NCBI GenBank assembly: GCA_018266085.1
Contig: JAFEAZ010000012.1
Coordinates: 1 to 62,760 of the forward strand
Source of the DNA: Candidatus Babelota bacterium
GTDB taxonomy: Bacteria > Babelota > Babeliae > Babelales > Vermiphilaceae
Length of the DNA: 62,760 nt
Direction of reading: 5' to 3'
Position numbers and translations under genes: made by a program. Position 1 is the first letter of the stretch. The number at the start of each line of letters is the position of its first letter. Shown here piece by piece: positions 8,653 through 16,910 of the stretch. The notes under the pieces are model-generated. The model did not search any database. It was not told the DNA's origin and saw only the letters and a list, made by a program, of their open reading frames with translations.

Positions 8653-9633
8653 ATGAAAACCTCGTTCTCTAACTATAAAAAACTCTTAGCGTTCAGTAAA
8701 AAACACGGGCTTGTCGAAAAACCCTCGATTATTCTTGGTTTATCAGGCGGGCCCGATTCGGTCTTTTTGCTCCATTTTCTGGCAGACCTGCATCAACAAG
8801 GCTTTATTCGTCTTGTTGCAGCACATCTGGACCACCAATGGCGCGCTGAGTCATACAAAGATGTGGCATTGTGTCAGACAGCATGTGCGCAGCTGGGCAT
8901 TGAGCTGGTAACACAACGCGTGTCTGATCTTGGCTGCCCAATACGGTACAATGGCTCTAAAGAGGATGTCGCCCGGCAACAGCGGCGCTTTTTCTTTGCC
9001 AGCGTACGCCACACGCATGGTGCTGACTATGTAGCAGTTGCACATCATGCCGATGATCAGGAGGAAACCTTTTTTATTCGCTTGCTGCGTGGTACCTCAC
9101 TGTCAGGCCTAGTCGGCATGCGACCACGGTCAGAGATCTATATTCGTCCCCTGTTATGTCTGCACAAACGCGAGATTGTTGAGTATTTAGACCAACAGCA
9201 TATCCCGTATATCACCGATGCGACGAATGCAAGCGACGATTTTTTACGCAATCGTCTGCGCAACAACGTACTACCCGCTCTGAAGCAGGCAGACTCCCGC
9301 TTTACCACCACCTTTACTAATACACTCGAACAGCTACAAGCGACCGAGTCGTTTCTTGAAGCTTACAGCAAACAGCAGTACGCCCTACTGGTCGAACACA
9401 CCGCAACAGTTCATACGTTGGATATAAAAAAGTTCGCGTTGCTGGACCCGGTGATACAATACCGCGTTATTCTGCACTGGTTACGGGACTATCAGGTCAG
9501 CTTCCCCGTACGTAACAAGTTCTTCGCCGAGATGGTACAGTTTTTGCTGCAGCCGCAGGGTGGCACGCATCAGATTCACCACGATTGGGCGATCGTTAAG
9601 AAACAGTATCGCGCACATATTGTCGCGCGATAA
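8653..9633 (+). CDS. tilS: tRNA(Ile)-lysidine synthase
   Basis: TilS attaches lysine to C34 of tRNA-Ile(CAU) so that it reads AUA. The N-type PP-loop SGGPDS is at about residues 31-36 of the 326-residue product. AHLDHQWR and the HHADDQEETFFIRLLRGT stretch that follow are typical of TilS. C-terminal substrate-binding domains follow. I start at the ATG at 8653, because the longer frame to 8557 overlaps the previous gene and adds unrelated sequence. There is no ribosome-binding site; see the promoter entry. Confidence 0.93.
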   Translation: MKTSFSNYKKLLAFSKKHGLVEKPSIILGLSGGPDSVFLLHFLADLHQQGFIRLVAAHLDHQWRAESYKDVALCQTACAQLGIELVTQRVSDLGCPIRYNGSKEDVARQQRRFFFASVRHTHGADYVAVAHHADDQEETFFIRLLRGTSLSGLVGMRPRSEIYIRPLLCLHKREIVEYLDQQHIPYITDATNASDDFLRNRLRNNVLPALKQADSRFTTTFTNTLEQLQATESFLEAYSKQQYALLVEHTATVHTLDIKKFALLDPVIQYRVILHWLRDYQVSFPVRNKFFAEMVQFLLQPQGGTHQIHHDWAIVKKQYRAHIVAR

Positions 9634-9704
9634 GCTTATTGCACAGATCGATCTGTTCTCCACACGTGTCCTACCTCCGAGCCTAGCTCTTTTCTTTCTT
9701 TTTG

Positions 9705-9713
9705 TGGTATGGT
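9705..9713 (+). promoter_or_regulatory. Candidate extended -10 of the TonB-like gene
   Basis: TGGTATGGT matches an extended -10 (TGnTATGGT). It lies 33 bases before the ATG at 9747, which has AAAAAAAGGAG. No -35 is evident. Confidence 0.3.
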
Positions 9714-9746
9714 GGCCATACGACACGCTTAAAAAAAGGAGCGCGC

Positions 9747-10769
9747 ATGGAATCGTATGGAGACAGAGAGACGACTGGGTTATTACTGATAACATCGATT
9801 CTTCTGCATGTATTCGTATTGTGTGCTCTGTTACTTTCATACCATGCGCAAACGGTATTACTCACCAGACAGCTCAAGCAAGCGGTGCCGGCAGCACAAG
9901 GCAAAGATGCCACCACGCAAATCCTTTTCAAGCCGTTGCCTCCACAAAAGCCGCAACAGCCTTCGCTCTTGGACAATCAGACAGCCCAGGAGGCACAGCA
10001 ACAAAGCACCGCATCTGCTGCAAGCACTTTTGCCCAAGAAACTACACCAACGCCGAGCTTGAGATCGGGCCCGGAGCAAGAGACACAAGCAGAGATAGCA
10101 AAACCTGATGAGCACAGCAGCACAACGATACGGACCACAACGCCAGCACGGCTCAACCTGCCTTGCCAGGACAGACCTGACAGCATCGCTATCGCAATAA
10201 GAAACCCCGAGATAACGCAGCAACAAGAGCTCGCACAGGCACCGCGAGCATACGCTACGCCCAGAAACCCTTGGTACAAAACAGCACAGAACAAACAGCA
10301 AGCGGCATCTGGTCAGCCACCGATTACACTGCAACAGATCACCAAAAGCTTTTGCGCAAGCGTACAACAGGAACGGCAAGCAATGGCAGGCCAATCAAGC
10401 GCACTCAGCACGCATGACATGGTCAGCAGAAGTTATGAGACGAAAGTCTTTAATCACTTAAAAAAATCGGTGCTAGTCGAATCAAAACCGATCAGCATGC
10501 ACCAATCACTTTCAACGCCTGCTGAAATAGTGCTTACCATCGACAAAACGGGCAAGATTATAGATTTTCAGTTTAACCACCAACTGCCAAAGCATATATT
10601 AAAAGCGGTTGAAGATCTGTTACGGCACGCAGCCTTTTCAACAGGATTATATCCTCCATTTCCACGCATTTTCAAACAAAATACCTATCGTTTTTCTTTA
10701 CCTTTGCAAATTAATGTCAGCAAGGGGGCACATTCATATAGGTTAGATACCTATTATCGTTCACTGTAA
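9747..10769 (+). CDS. TonB/TolA-like envelope-spanning protein
   Basis: The architecture is that of a TonB-type energy transducer: a short cytoplasmic start, one transmembrane helix (about 11-33), a long Gln/Ala/Pro/Thr-rich periplasmic linker (about 40-230), and a C-terminal domain. That domain, at about 255-335, fits TonB_C (AEIVLTIDKTGKIIDF, then a helix and FPRIFKQNTYRFSLPLQINV). Such proteins pass proton-motive energy to outer-membrane transporters, or act in Tol-Pal. About 340 residues. The ATG at 9747 has AAAAAAAGGAG upstream. ExbB/ExbD partners are not in the window, so TonB versus TolA cannot be decided. Confidence 0.7.
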   Translation: MESYGDRETTGLLLITSILLHVFVLCALLLSYHAQTVLLTRQLKQAVPAAQGKDATTQILFKPLPPQKPQQPSLLDNQTAQEAQQQSTASAASTFAQETTPTPSLRSGPEQETQAEIAKPDEHSSTTIRTTTPARLNLPCQDRPDSIAIAIRNPEITQQQELAQAPRAYATPRNPWYKTAQNKQQAASGQPPITLQQITKSFCASVQQERQAMAGQSSALSTHDMVSRSYETKVFNHLKKSVLVESKPISMHQSLSTPAEIVLTIDKTGKIIDFQFNHQLPKHILKAVEDLLRHAAFSTGLYPPFPRIFKQNTYRFSLPLQINVSKGAHSYRLDTYYRSL

Positions 10770-10849
10770 AAAATATCTTCACGTGCGGGCTATAAGTTTG
10801 GTATGGTGTGCCAAGGTATACCCTCCCACAAGCCACTAGAGGTTTTGTT

Positions 10850-11455
10850 ATGAAGCACAAGAACCGTTTAATTGTCACGCTGCTCTGCCTGTTGGCACAC
10901 GCAGTGGTTGCCAACGACCCGTATAAAATCATCATAGAGCCGCGCTGGCAAGATCTTGATGCGTATCACGGAGCCGCAAAACTATCGATGCTTGATGATA
11001 GTAAATGGATTTTGATAGGGAGCATTACTTTTGAAAAAAGACCAAAAGAACCGGTCACTATGCATAGACTCCATTTAAAATGGGTTGGGGCAAAAAAGCT
11101 GAAACAGCTTACCGCCTCTTTGTACCGCAAACAACCTGATAAAGATTTTTACCCTTTCGAATCAAATCTTGTTTGCGATGGCGTCTGGTGCGCGAATAAG
11201 CAGACCGTTATTTTCACCTTTAATGAAGAGAAAACATTGGGGCCTAGCACCACCTTTTATTTTGTTGTTACCATTGCCCCAGACCAAGAAGATATTCTAA
11301 AAAAGGGGCGTTTCCATCTTCTAAAACATGCATTACCAGAGTCATTTCAATCAATGTCGAATGATGAAAATCTCTGTCTATCGCTTGATGCTATTAACTC
11401 AGTAACGACGGTAGTCGAGAACAAGAATCCGCCTACCCAATCTAATAAGCACTAG
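10850..11455 (+). CDS. Exported protein of unknown function
   Basis: The 201-residue product has a clear signal peptide (MKHKNRLIVTLLCLLAHAVVA, cleavage near VVA-ND). The mature part has alternating hydrophobic residues suggesting a beta-sandwich, and one pair of nearby cysteines (VCDGVWC) that could form a disulphide. No family is recognised. The ATG at 10850 follows AGAGG, which decides the start. It lies between the TonB-like gene and the FAD oxidoreductase, on the same strand as both. Confidence 0.6.
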   Translation: MKHKNRLIVTLLCLLAHAVVANDPYKIIIEPRWQDLDAYHGAAKLSMLDDSKWILIGSITFEKRPKEPVTMHRLHLKWVGAKKLKQLTASLYRKQPDKDFYPFESNLVCDGVWCANKQTVIFTFNEEKTLGPSTTFYFVVTIAPDQEDILKKGRFHLLKHALPESFQSMSNDENLCLSLDAINSVTTVVENKNPPTQSNKH

Positions 11456-11530
11456 ACTTTTTACGCAGTTCGTTTTATAAACTAGGCCACATCACATATT
11501 CGCTGACTACCTCAAGCATATGAGAAAAGC

Positions 11531-12895
11531 ATGGCTGACATTGTTATCATTGGAGCCGGATTAACCGGTATTTCTGCCGCATATCATCTAGAAAAGAAGG
11601 GATTCTCATCCTACCGTCTGTTTGAGAAGGAGCAGGAGATCGGCGGACTGTGTCGCTCGGTTACCCAAGACGGCTTTACTTTCGATTTTACCGGACACCT
11701 TTTACATGCGAGTGATCCTTATTTTTCAGAATTAATTGCGCAGGTGGTTGGCGTTGAAAATCTCAACAGTATTGATCGAGCCTCTTTTATTTATTCTCAT
11801 CATACCTTTACACGCTATCCTTTTCAGGCAAACCTGTATGGCCTGCCAGAGCAAGTGATTGTCGATTGCATTGCCGGCTTTGTAAACCGCACACAACGGC
11901 GTACGCATGCCACCACCTTTGAACAGTGGGTTCAGCAACATTTTGGTGCCGGCTTTGCACGCCACTTCTTTTTGCCATACCAAGCAAAAATTTTTGCCTA
12001 TGCATTAGACAAGATAACGGCAAGCTGGACCGATCGATTCGTCCCTTCCACCTCGCTTGAACAGATTATCAAAGGCGCATTACGTGACTGTTATGAACAA
12101 TCGATTGGGTATAACGCACAATTCCTCTATCCAAAACAAGGCGGCATTATTTCATGGGTAAAAAAACTGGCAGACCAGATCAATGCTCCCATTGCGACAG
12201 ACTTTTGCGTACAATCTATCAACATGAAAGAAAAGTGTGTCATCTTTACCAATGGTCACGTAGAACCCTATACGCATCTTATCAGCACGATGCCTCTTGA
12301 TAGACTATTACAATTGCTGGTCGAAAAACCCTCTACCTGCCTAGTACGCGCTCGCAAAAAGCTGTTGTGCAATACGGTGGTCAATTTTAATCTGGGTATA
12401 CAGAAAGAGGCTATTTCCGATAAACACTGGATCTATTTTCCTGAAGCGCACTACCCTTTTTACCGTATCGGTTTTGCTCATAATTTTGCCCGCTCAATGG
12501 TACCCGAAGGCTGCAGCTCGGTCTATGGCGAGTTTGCTTATATGAACAAATCTGACGCTTGGGTTGACGACACCCTGCGCCAAGCGCTTGTGCTCACCAA
12601 ACAGTTTTTAGCGTTGGAAGAGCGCGATATTCTTACCGAAAAAATTATTCACATCCCGCACGCCTATGTCATTTATGATCATTGGCGCGAACGTAATCTC
12701 GATAACCTTCTGGCACAGTTAAAACAGGAATCGATCTACTCAGTCGGTCGCTATGGGCAGTGGAAATATTCAAGCATGCAAGAAGCTGTGCTTGACGGTA
12801 AAAAGATTGCGGACACCTTGACTGTGCAGCCTGCCAAACAGGCGCTTGAACACCAGAACCCTTGCTCATACCAATACAAGGAGCTTGAAGCATGA
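11531..12895 (+). CDS. FAD-dependent oxidoreductase, protoporphyrinogen oxidase/UDP-galactopyranose mutase-like
   Basis: An N-terminal Rossmann motif GAGLTG (8-13) followed by an acidic strand end and GGLCRS (about 38-43) marks a flavin amine-oxidase/UGM-like fold. FTGHLLH near 57 and a C-terminal FAD contact (YSVGRYGQWKYSSMQEAV near 410) are also typical. Length is 454. Relatives are often encoded beside sugar epimerases in surface polysaccharide clusters. Here the stop overlaps the next gene's ATG (ATGA), which is a sugar epimerase, so a role in nucleotide-sugar or glycan modification is likelier than haem synthesis. The exact substrate is unknown. Confidence 0.75.
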   Translation: MADIVIIGAGLTGISAAYHLEKKGFSSYRLFEKEQEIGGLCRSVTQDGFTFDFTGHLLHASDPYFSELIAQVVGVENLNSIDRASFIYSHHTFTRYPFQANLYGLPEQVIVDCIAGFVNRTQRRTHATTFEQWVQQHFGAGFARHFFLPYQAKIFAYALDKITASWTDRFVPSTSLEQIIKGALRDCYEQSIGYNAQFLYPKQGGIISWVKKLADQINAPIATDFCVQSINMKEKCVIFTNGHVEPYTHLISTMPLDRLLQLLVEKPSTCLVRARKKLLCNTVVNFNLGIQKEAISDKHWIYFPEAHYPFYRIGFAHNFARSMVPEGCSSVYGEFAYMNKSDAWVDDTLRQALVLTKQFLALEERDILTEKIIHIPHAYVIYDHWRERNLDNLLAQLKQESIYSVGRYGQWKYSSMQEAVLDGKKIADTLTVQPAKQALEHQNPCSYQYKELEA

Positions 12896-13950
12896 ACAAT
12901 CTAGACTTATTACGGGCTGTAGCTACCCGCTTGCTGGCCATGTCGATGGCAACAGTATCTGCAACAACGGCGACCACGTCGCCCTTAATTCATGGAGAAT
13001 CAATGAAGCTGACTCCCTACAAAAATGTTCCTGTGCTCGTCACCGGTGGTTGTGGTTTTATCGGGTCTCACGTGGCAGAAGCACTCGTTGCGCAAGGGGC
13101 ACAGGTCACCATACTTGACGATTGCTCAACCGGTTTTATACGCAACATTAGTCATATTCACGAGAATATTACGTTTATACGAGGCAGCGTTACCGAACTG
13201 CAGACCTGCTTGCAAGCAGTGCGCGGCAAGAAGATCGTGTTTCATCTTGCCGCTTATATTTCAGTGCCCGGCTCGATGAGCGACCCAACACTGTGTCAAA
13301 ACACCAATGTCATAGGTACTATGAATATGCTTGAAGCCTGTCGCCAAGAAGGTGTGGAGCGTTTTATCTTGTCATCATCGGCTGCTGTCTATGGGCCACA
13401 AGAAGAGGTATGTGTCGAGACCATGCAATGTGCACCCACATCGCCCTATGGTTATTCAAAATGGATTGGAGAGCTGTTGTGCCAACAGTATGCTCGCTGT
13501 TTCGGTTTAAAGAGTATCTGCTTGCGTTACTTTAACGTGCATGGACCACGTCAGAACCCGGCAGGCGCCTATGCGGGTGCCGTTGCAAAATTCACCTTCA
13601 ACATGCAGCATGATCTGCCTATAACCATTTTTGGTGATGGCACACAAACACGTGATTTTATTGGCGTCAAGCACGTTGCACAAGCTAATCTACAGCTCGC
13701 GCTGCTTGATGCAGAACTGATGACTGGCCAACCGTACAATATCGCCACAGGGCACAGCATTAGTCTACTTGAACTGATTGCGCAGCTTAAACAAGAATTT
13801 CCTGATTACAACAAGACTATTACTTTTGCTCCTGCACGTCCTGGCGACATTGCACACTCTGCCGCCGATTGTTCTGCCTATCAGGCATTGCAGGACACGT
13901 TTGGACAATTCAGTGCACAGGTAAGAAGTGATGCTGTGTATACAAGCTAG
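12892..13950 (+). CDS. NAD-dependent sugar epimerase/dehydratase
   Basis: An extended short-chain dehydrogenase of the UDP-glucose 4-epimerase type. In the core frame starting at Met 38 (base 13003), TGGCGFIG is at 14-21, SSSAAVYG at about 124-131, and the catalytic Tyr149-x3-Lys153 pair at SPYGYSK. Two starts are possible. ATG 12892 overlaps the previous stop (ATGA) and has AAGGAG; ATG 13003 has GGAG and matches the usual length of the family. The 37 extra residues are Ala/Thr-rich with hardly any acidic residues. It probably supplies nucleotide sugars for surface glycans with its neighbour. Confidence 0.88.
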   Translation: MNNLDLLRAVATRLLAMSMATVSATTATTSPLIHGESMKLTPYKNVPVLVTGGCGFIGSHVAEALVAQGAQVTILDDCSTGFIRNISHIHENITFIRGSVTELQTCLQAVRGKKIVFHLAAYISVPGSMSDPTLCQNTNVIGTMNMLEACRQEGVERFILSSSAAVYGPQEEVCVETMQCAPTSPYGYSKWIGELLCQQYARCFGLKSICLRYFNVHGPRQNPAGAYAGAVAKFTFNMQHDLPITIFGDGTQTRDFIGVKHVAQANLQLALLDAELMTGQPYNIATGHSISLLELIAQLKQEFPDYNKTITFAPARPGDIAHSAADCSAYQALQDTFGQFSAQVRSDAVYTS

Positions 13951-15002
13951 AAACTGACTCCAAATTTCATTGCTGGAAATCCTTTGTGGTCAGCATCAAG
14001 CTCTGCGGTAAAACAATATTCTTTGCGATTTTGAGCGAGCCTAAAATCGACCTGCTTGCTTGCCGCAACACCATAGATGGTGCCAAGACCAACCCCGGCT
14101 AAAATTTGCGAAATATAGTGACGATTACAGTTTAAGAAAGAGACGCCGACTGCCACCGTCAATGCGCCAAGCGGTACAGCCCATTTAGCACCAAAACGAT
14201 GTCCATATAAAGCAGCAGCATAGGAGACAGAGGCTAAGTGACCAGACGGCCAACCGCCACGCGCACGTTTTTCTCGGCTAAAATGCTCGTTCCATGGTCT
14301 TAAACAACCGTCACCTACAATATGCACATCGAATCGCTTGATAAGGTTCGACATTAACAAAACAAAAGGCAGCCCTTTAATAAACATGCGGCTGGTTGCT
14401 TTGACATCTTCATCACGAGCCGAAAATGATAATGCGCCTGCCAAGCAGCAAGGAAACACAAGGCTATGCTTGGCAAACATGCGACAAGCATCATCAAGCT
14501 GACAAATGTTTTTATGGTGCACACGATCGTAGAAACAGCTTTGCAAACGTCCATCAACCATGCGCCCAACCAAAACGAACGGAAACAGAGACACCACGAT
14601 TTTGAAGGTAGAGAAGGAGAGAACATTGAGATTTACTCCGACCATGTCTTGCCCGACGGTATAGAGCAATTTACCCGGCGGCGTAAAGCCTGGTTTTATG
14701 GTGCGCTCGTTACCGGTATAACGATTTGGATCAAAGGCTCCAGCTGTGGTAAAAATAACGACAAGTGAACAGATCAATGCACGAACAACAGCATGAATAT
14801 TTGAACTTTGATGATCTGCTACGACATGTGCGGAGACCCTCTCTTGATAGCGTAAGCTGGGTCCTCGATTTCTCGAGAATGACCCGGGAAGATTCGATCT
14901 CGCCTGATGCTGGAGTGTTCTTGGTTCGGCAATAGCACAATTGTCAGAGCCGAGACGAAGAGTTCTATTTTCTGTTTCTAAGATGGCCATACTATTACCC
15001 AT
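13947..15002 (-). CDS. PAP2-superfamily-like membrane protein with altered catalytic motifs
   Basis: The C-terminal half resembles PAP2 lipid phosphatases: several membrane segments, GGWPSGHLASVSYA (motif 2, His kept) and NRHYISQILAG (motif 3 region). In the usual SRx5HxxxD motif the Arg is Phe and the Asp is Gln. The usual K-x6-RP motif is replaced by a degenerate sequence around CLRPWN. Catalysis may therefore be lost or changed. Residues about 30-60 are encoded by a palindromic repeat, followed by a hydrophobic signal-like segment (about 70-90). The true start may lie downstream, although no in-frame ATG occurs before the signal-like part. Confidence 0.6.
   Translation of the reverse strand: MGNSMAILETENRTLRLGSDNCAIAEPRTLQHQARSNLPGSFSRNRGPSLRYQERVSAHVVADHQSSNIHAVVRALICSLVVIFTTAGAFDPNRYTGNERTIKPGFTPPGKLLYTVGQDMVGVNLNVLSFSTFKIVVSLFPFVLVGRMVDGRLQSCFYDRVHHKNICQLDDACRMFAKHSLVFPCCLAGALSFSARDEDVKATSRMFIKGLPFVLLMSNLIKRFDVHIVGDGCLRPWNEHFSREKRARGGWPSGHLASVSYAAALYGHRFGAKWAVPLGALTVAVGVSFLNCNRHYISQILAGVGLGTIYGVAASKQVDFRLAQNRKEYCFTAELDADHKGFPAMKFGVSF
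14862..14888. repeat. Palindromic element inside the PAP2-like reading frame
   Basis: GGGTC-CTCGA-tttc-TCGAG-aat-GACCC: nested inverted repeats within the 5' coding part of the PAP2-like gene. On the minus strand it reads GTCATTCTCGAG...GAGGACCCA. That frame matches the element at 15112-15137 position for position in its conserved ends. Confidence 0.55.
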
Positions 15003-15111
15003 TACTTTCGCAAAGCATTTTGAGTGTTACGATGCTCTACTGTGTGTACAGCATAATAGGTATCGCGTATGGCCAACAAGAGTTTCGATGAAACAACAAA
15101 GTAATAACCAT

Positions 15112-15137
15112 GGGTCCCTGCCTACGCAGGGATGACT
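15112..15137. repeat. Intergenic palindromic element, second copy
   Basis: GGGTCCCTGC-ctac-GCAGGGATGAC: a 7-bp perfect stem (TCCCTGC/GCAGGGA) with the same outer GGGTC...GATGAC frame as the copy at 14862-14888. It lies between the gatA stop and the PAP2-like start. It resembles the short palindromic elements known in Rickettsia and other genomes. Confidence 0.6.
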
Positions 15138-15146
15138 GATAAAGGC

Positions 15147-16589
15147 TTAAAAACCTTCAGGGTGCATCGTATGCCACGCCGTTTGTTGTTCATACGCATG
15201 GGCAGTTTGATAGAGCAGCTCCTCAGATACATGCGGACCAACAAGCTGGAACCCAATAGGCAGCCCTTCGCTCACAAAACCACACGGCAATGAAATTGCC
15301 GGTATACCGGCTAAGTTCGCGGCACAGGTAAAGTAATCTTGTAAATCCATTTGAAGCTTATCATGATCAAACGCACCAAACGAAAAGGCTGGTGTTGGAT
15401 GCGTAGGCATAAGCAGCAGATCAACTTTTTTAAAGGTATCGGCAAACTCAGAGCGCATCAAACGCTGCACTTTCTTCGCATTATCATAGAAAGCACCCGA
15501 ATGACCAGCGGACAGTACATAATTGCCCACCATGATACGCGTTTTGACCTCATCACCAAAGCCAAGGCTACGTGTTGAGCTATAGAGAGCGTCAAGAGAC
15601 TGTGCGTTTTTGTCTCGCACTCCATACCGCACACCATCAAAGCGCGCCAAATTCGATGCCGCTTCAGCGCGACTTATAATGAAATAGGTAGCAGCGCTAT
15701 AATCGAGCGTAGGCAGTTTGAGGCGAACGATTTCTGCCCCCATTCGCTCATACACCGCAATTGCCGATTCAATAGCAGCAACAATTTCTGGATGCATGCC
15801 ATCAGCGTGTAACGCGTTTTCAACAATACCGATTTTAAGGCGTGGCTTAATAGAACCATCAAGGCTCTGCGTAAAATCCTGCGGGGCACAATCGAGCGTT
15901 GACGAATCCCGCGCATCTTTGCCCGCAATTGCCGACAACACCAATGCATTGTCATACACCGTACGAGTGCAAACACCAATTTGATCTAATGATGACGCAT
16001 AGGCAACAAGGCCATAGCGAGAGACTAAACCATACGTCGGCTTGAACCCAACAATACCACAGAATGCTGCTGGTTGACGAACTGAACCACCGGTAGAAGA
16101 TCCTAGCGACCATGGCACCAAGCCTGCTGCAACGGCAGCAGCAGAACCACCGCTTGAACCACCGGGCACGCGACTGAGATTCCATGGGTTTTTTGTCTTT
16201 GCAAAAGCTGAAGTTTCAGTTGAGCTTCCCATGGCAAATTCATCCATGTTAGCGCGACCTACAAGCAATGCGCCTTCTTTTTTGAGTCGAGCGATGGCAG
16301 TCGCGTCATACAACGCTCTATAATTTTCCAAAATTTTAGAAGCGCAGGTGAGCTTGCGGTCTTTTTGGCTTATATTATCTTTTATAATACCGGGGATACC
16401 TGCCAAGATGCCATCATCATTGGTTGGCAGCTCTATGCTCTGCGCGTCGAACAGTTCCAACGCTGATTCTAGTGTGGGGTCATGCTGCGCAAAGCGGGCA
16501 AGACATGCGTCACGTAATTCTTTATAGGATAGTTGTTTATTGCGGAGTGCTGTGCGGAGCTCTTTAATGGTTGCAAATGCGAAGTTCAT
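15147..16589 (-). CDS. gatA: Glutamyl-tRNA(Gln)/aspartyl-tRNA(Asn) amidotransferase subunit A
   Basis: GatA releases ammonia from glutamine for transamidation of Glu-tRNA(Gln) by GatCAB. It is an amidase-signature protein of 480 residues with the Lys-cisSer-Ser triad in place: Lys70 (IPGIIKDNIS), Ser145 (GGSSGGS) and Ser169 (GSSTGGSVRQPA). The spacing matches characterised GatA proteins. gatC lies directly upstream on the same strand. gatB is not in the window, so the complex must be completed from elsewhere. Confidence 0.96.
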   Translation of the reverse strand: MNFAFATIKELRTALRNKQLSYKELRDACLARFAQHDPTLESALELFDAQSIELPTNDDGILAGIPGIIKDNISQKDRKLTCASKILENYRALYDATAIARLKKEGALLVGRANMDEFAMGSSTETSAFAKTKNPWNLSRVPGGSSGGSAAAVAAGLVPWSLGSSTGGSVRQPAAFCGIVGFKPTYGLVSRYGLVAYASSLDQIGVCTRTVYDNALVLSAIAGKDARDSSTLDCAPQDFTQSLDGSIKPRLKIGIVENALHADGMHPEIVAAIESAIAVYERMGAEIVRLKLPTLDYSAATYFIISRAEAASNLARFDGVRYGVRDKNAQSLDALYSSTRSLGFGDEVKTRIMVGNYVLSAGHSGAFYDNAKKVQRLMRSEFADTFKKVDLLLMPTHPTPAFSFGAFDHDKLQMDLQDYFTCAANLAGIPAISLPCGFVSEGLPIGFQLVGPHVSEELLYQTAHAYEQQTAWHTMHPEGF

Positions 16590-16614
16590 ACTGTTTTTTA
16601 TCCTTAGTTGATGC

Positions 16615-16902
16615 TTAACGAGAGCCGTCTACAATTTTTGGCACCACAAAATAGTTCTGATCACGTTCAGGCGCCTCCTTCATGACGGTGCTGGCATCAA
16701 AAGACACAATAACATCATCACGAAAGATATTGATATTCTTCGTCACTTGTTCGTCAGCATCAGCCGCTATTTCGGTCACTCTTTGAGCGTAGCTCAAAAC
16801 ACTTTCCAACTGCTCAACGAGCGCATTAATCTTATGCTCTTCAAGCGCTATACTCGACAATGCCGCTATTTTAATAACTTCTTCTCTAGATATTTTTGAC
16901 AT
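16615..16902 (-). CDS. gatC: Amidotransferase subunit C
   Basis: GatC is the small bridging subunit that wraps GatA and GatB. About 95 residues. The N-terminal helix MSKISREEVIKIAALSSIAL fits the usual start (xxxVxxIAxLARLxL), and the C-terminus EAPERDQNYFVVPKIV matches the family's RxDxxxxFxVPxxV ending. I prefer the ATG at 16902; a GTG at 16914 overlaps the MATE stop (GTGA) and would add four residues. It is co-transcribed with gatA, 25 bases apart. Confidence 0.92.
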   Translation of the reverse strand: MSKISREEVIKIAALSSIALEEHKINALVEQLESVLSYAQRVTEIAADADEQVTKNINIFRDDVIVSFDASTVMKEAPERDQNYFVVPKIVDGSR

Positions 16903-16910
16903 GATAACTT

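Noticed and set aside
9858-10394. Cysteine- and leucine-rich 178-codon minus-strand frame
   Set aside because: It is antisense to the TonB-like gene; the Gln/Ala-rich linker on the plus strand gives Cys/Leu-rich translation on the other strand. No ribosome-binding site or domain.
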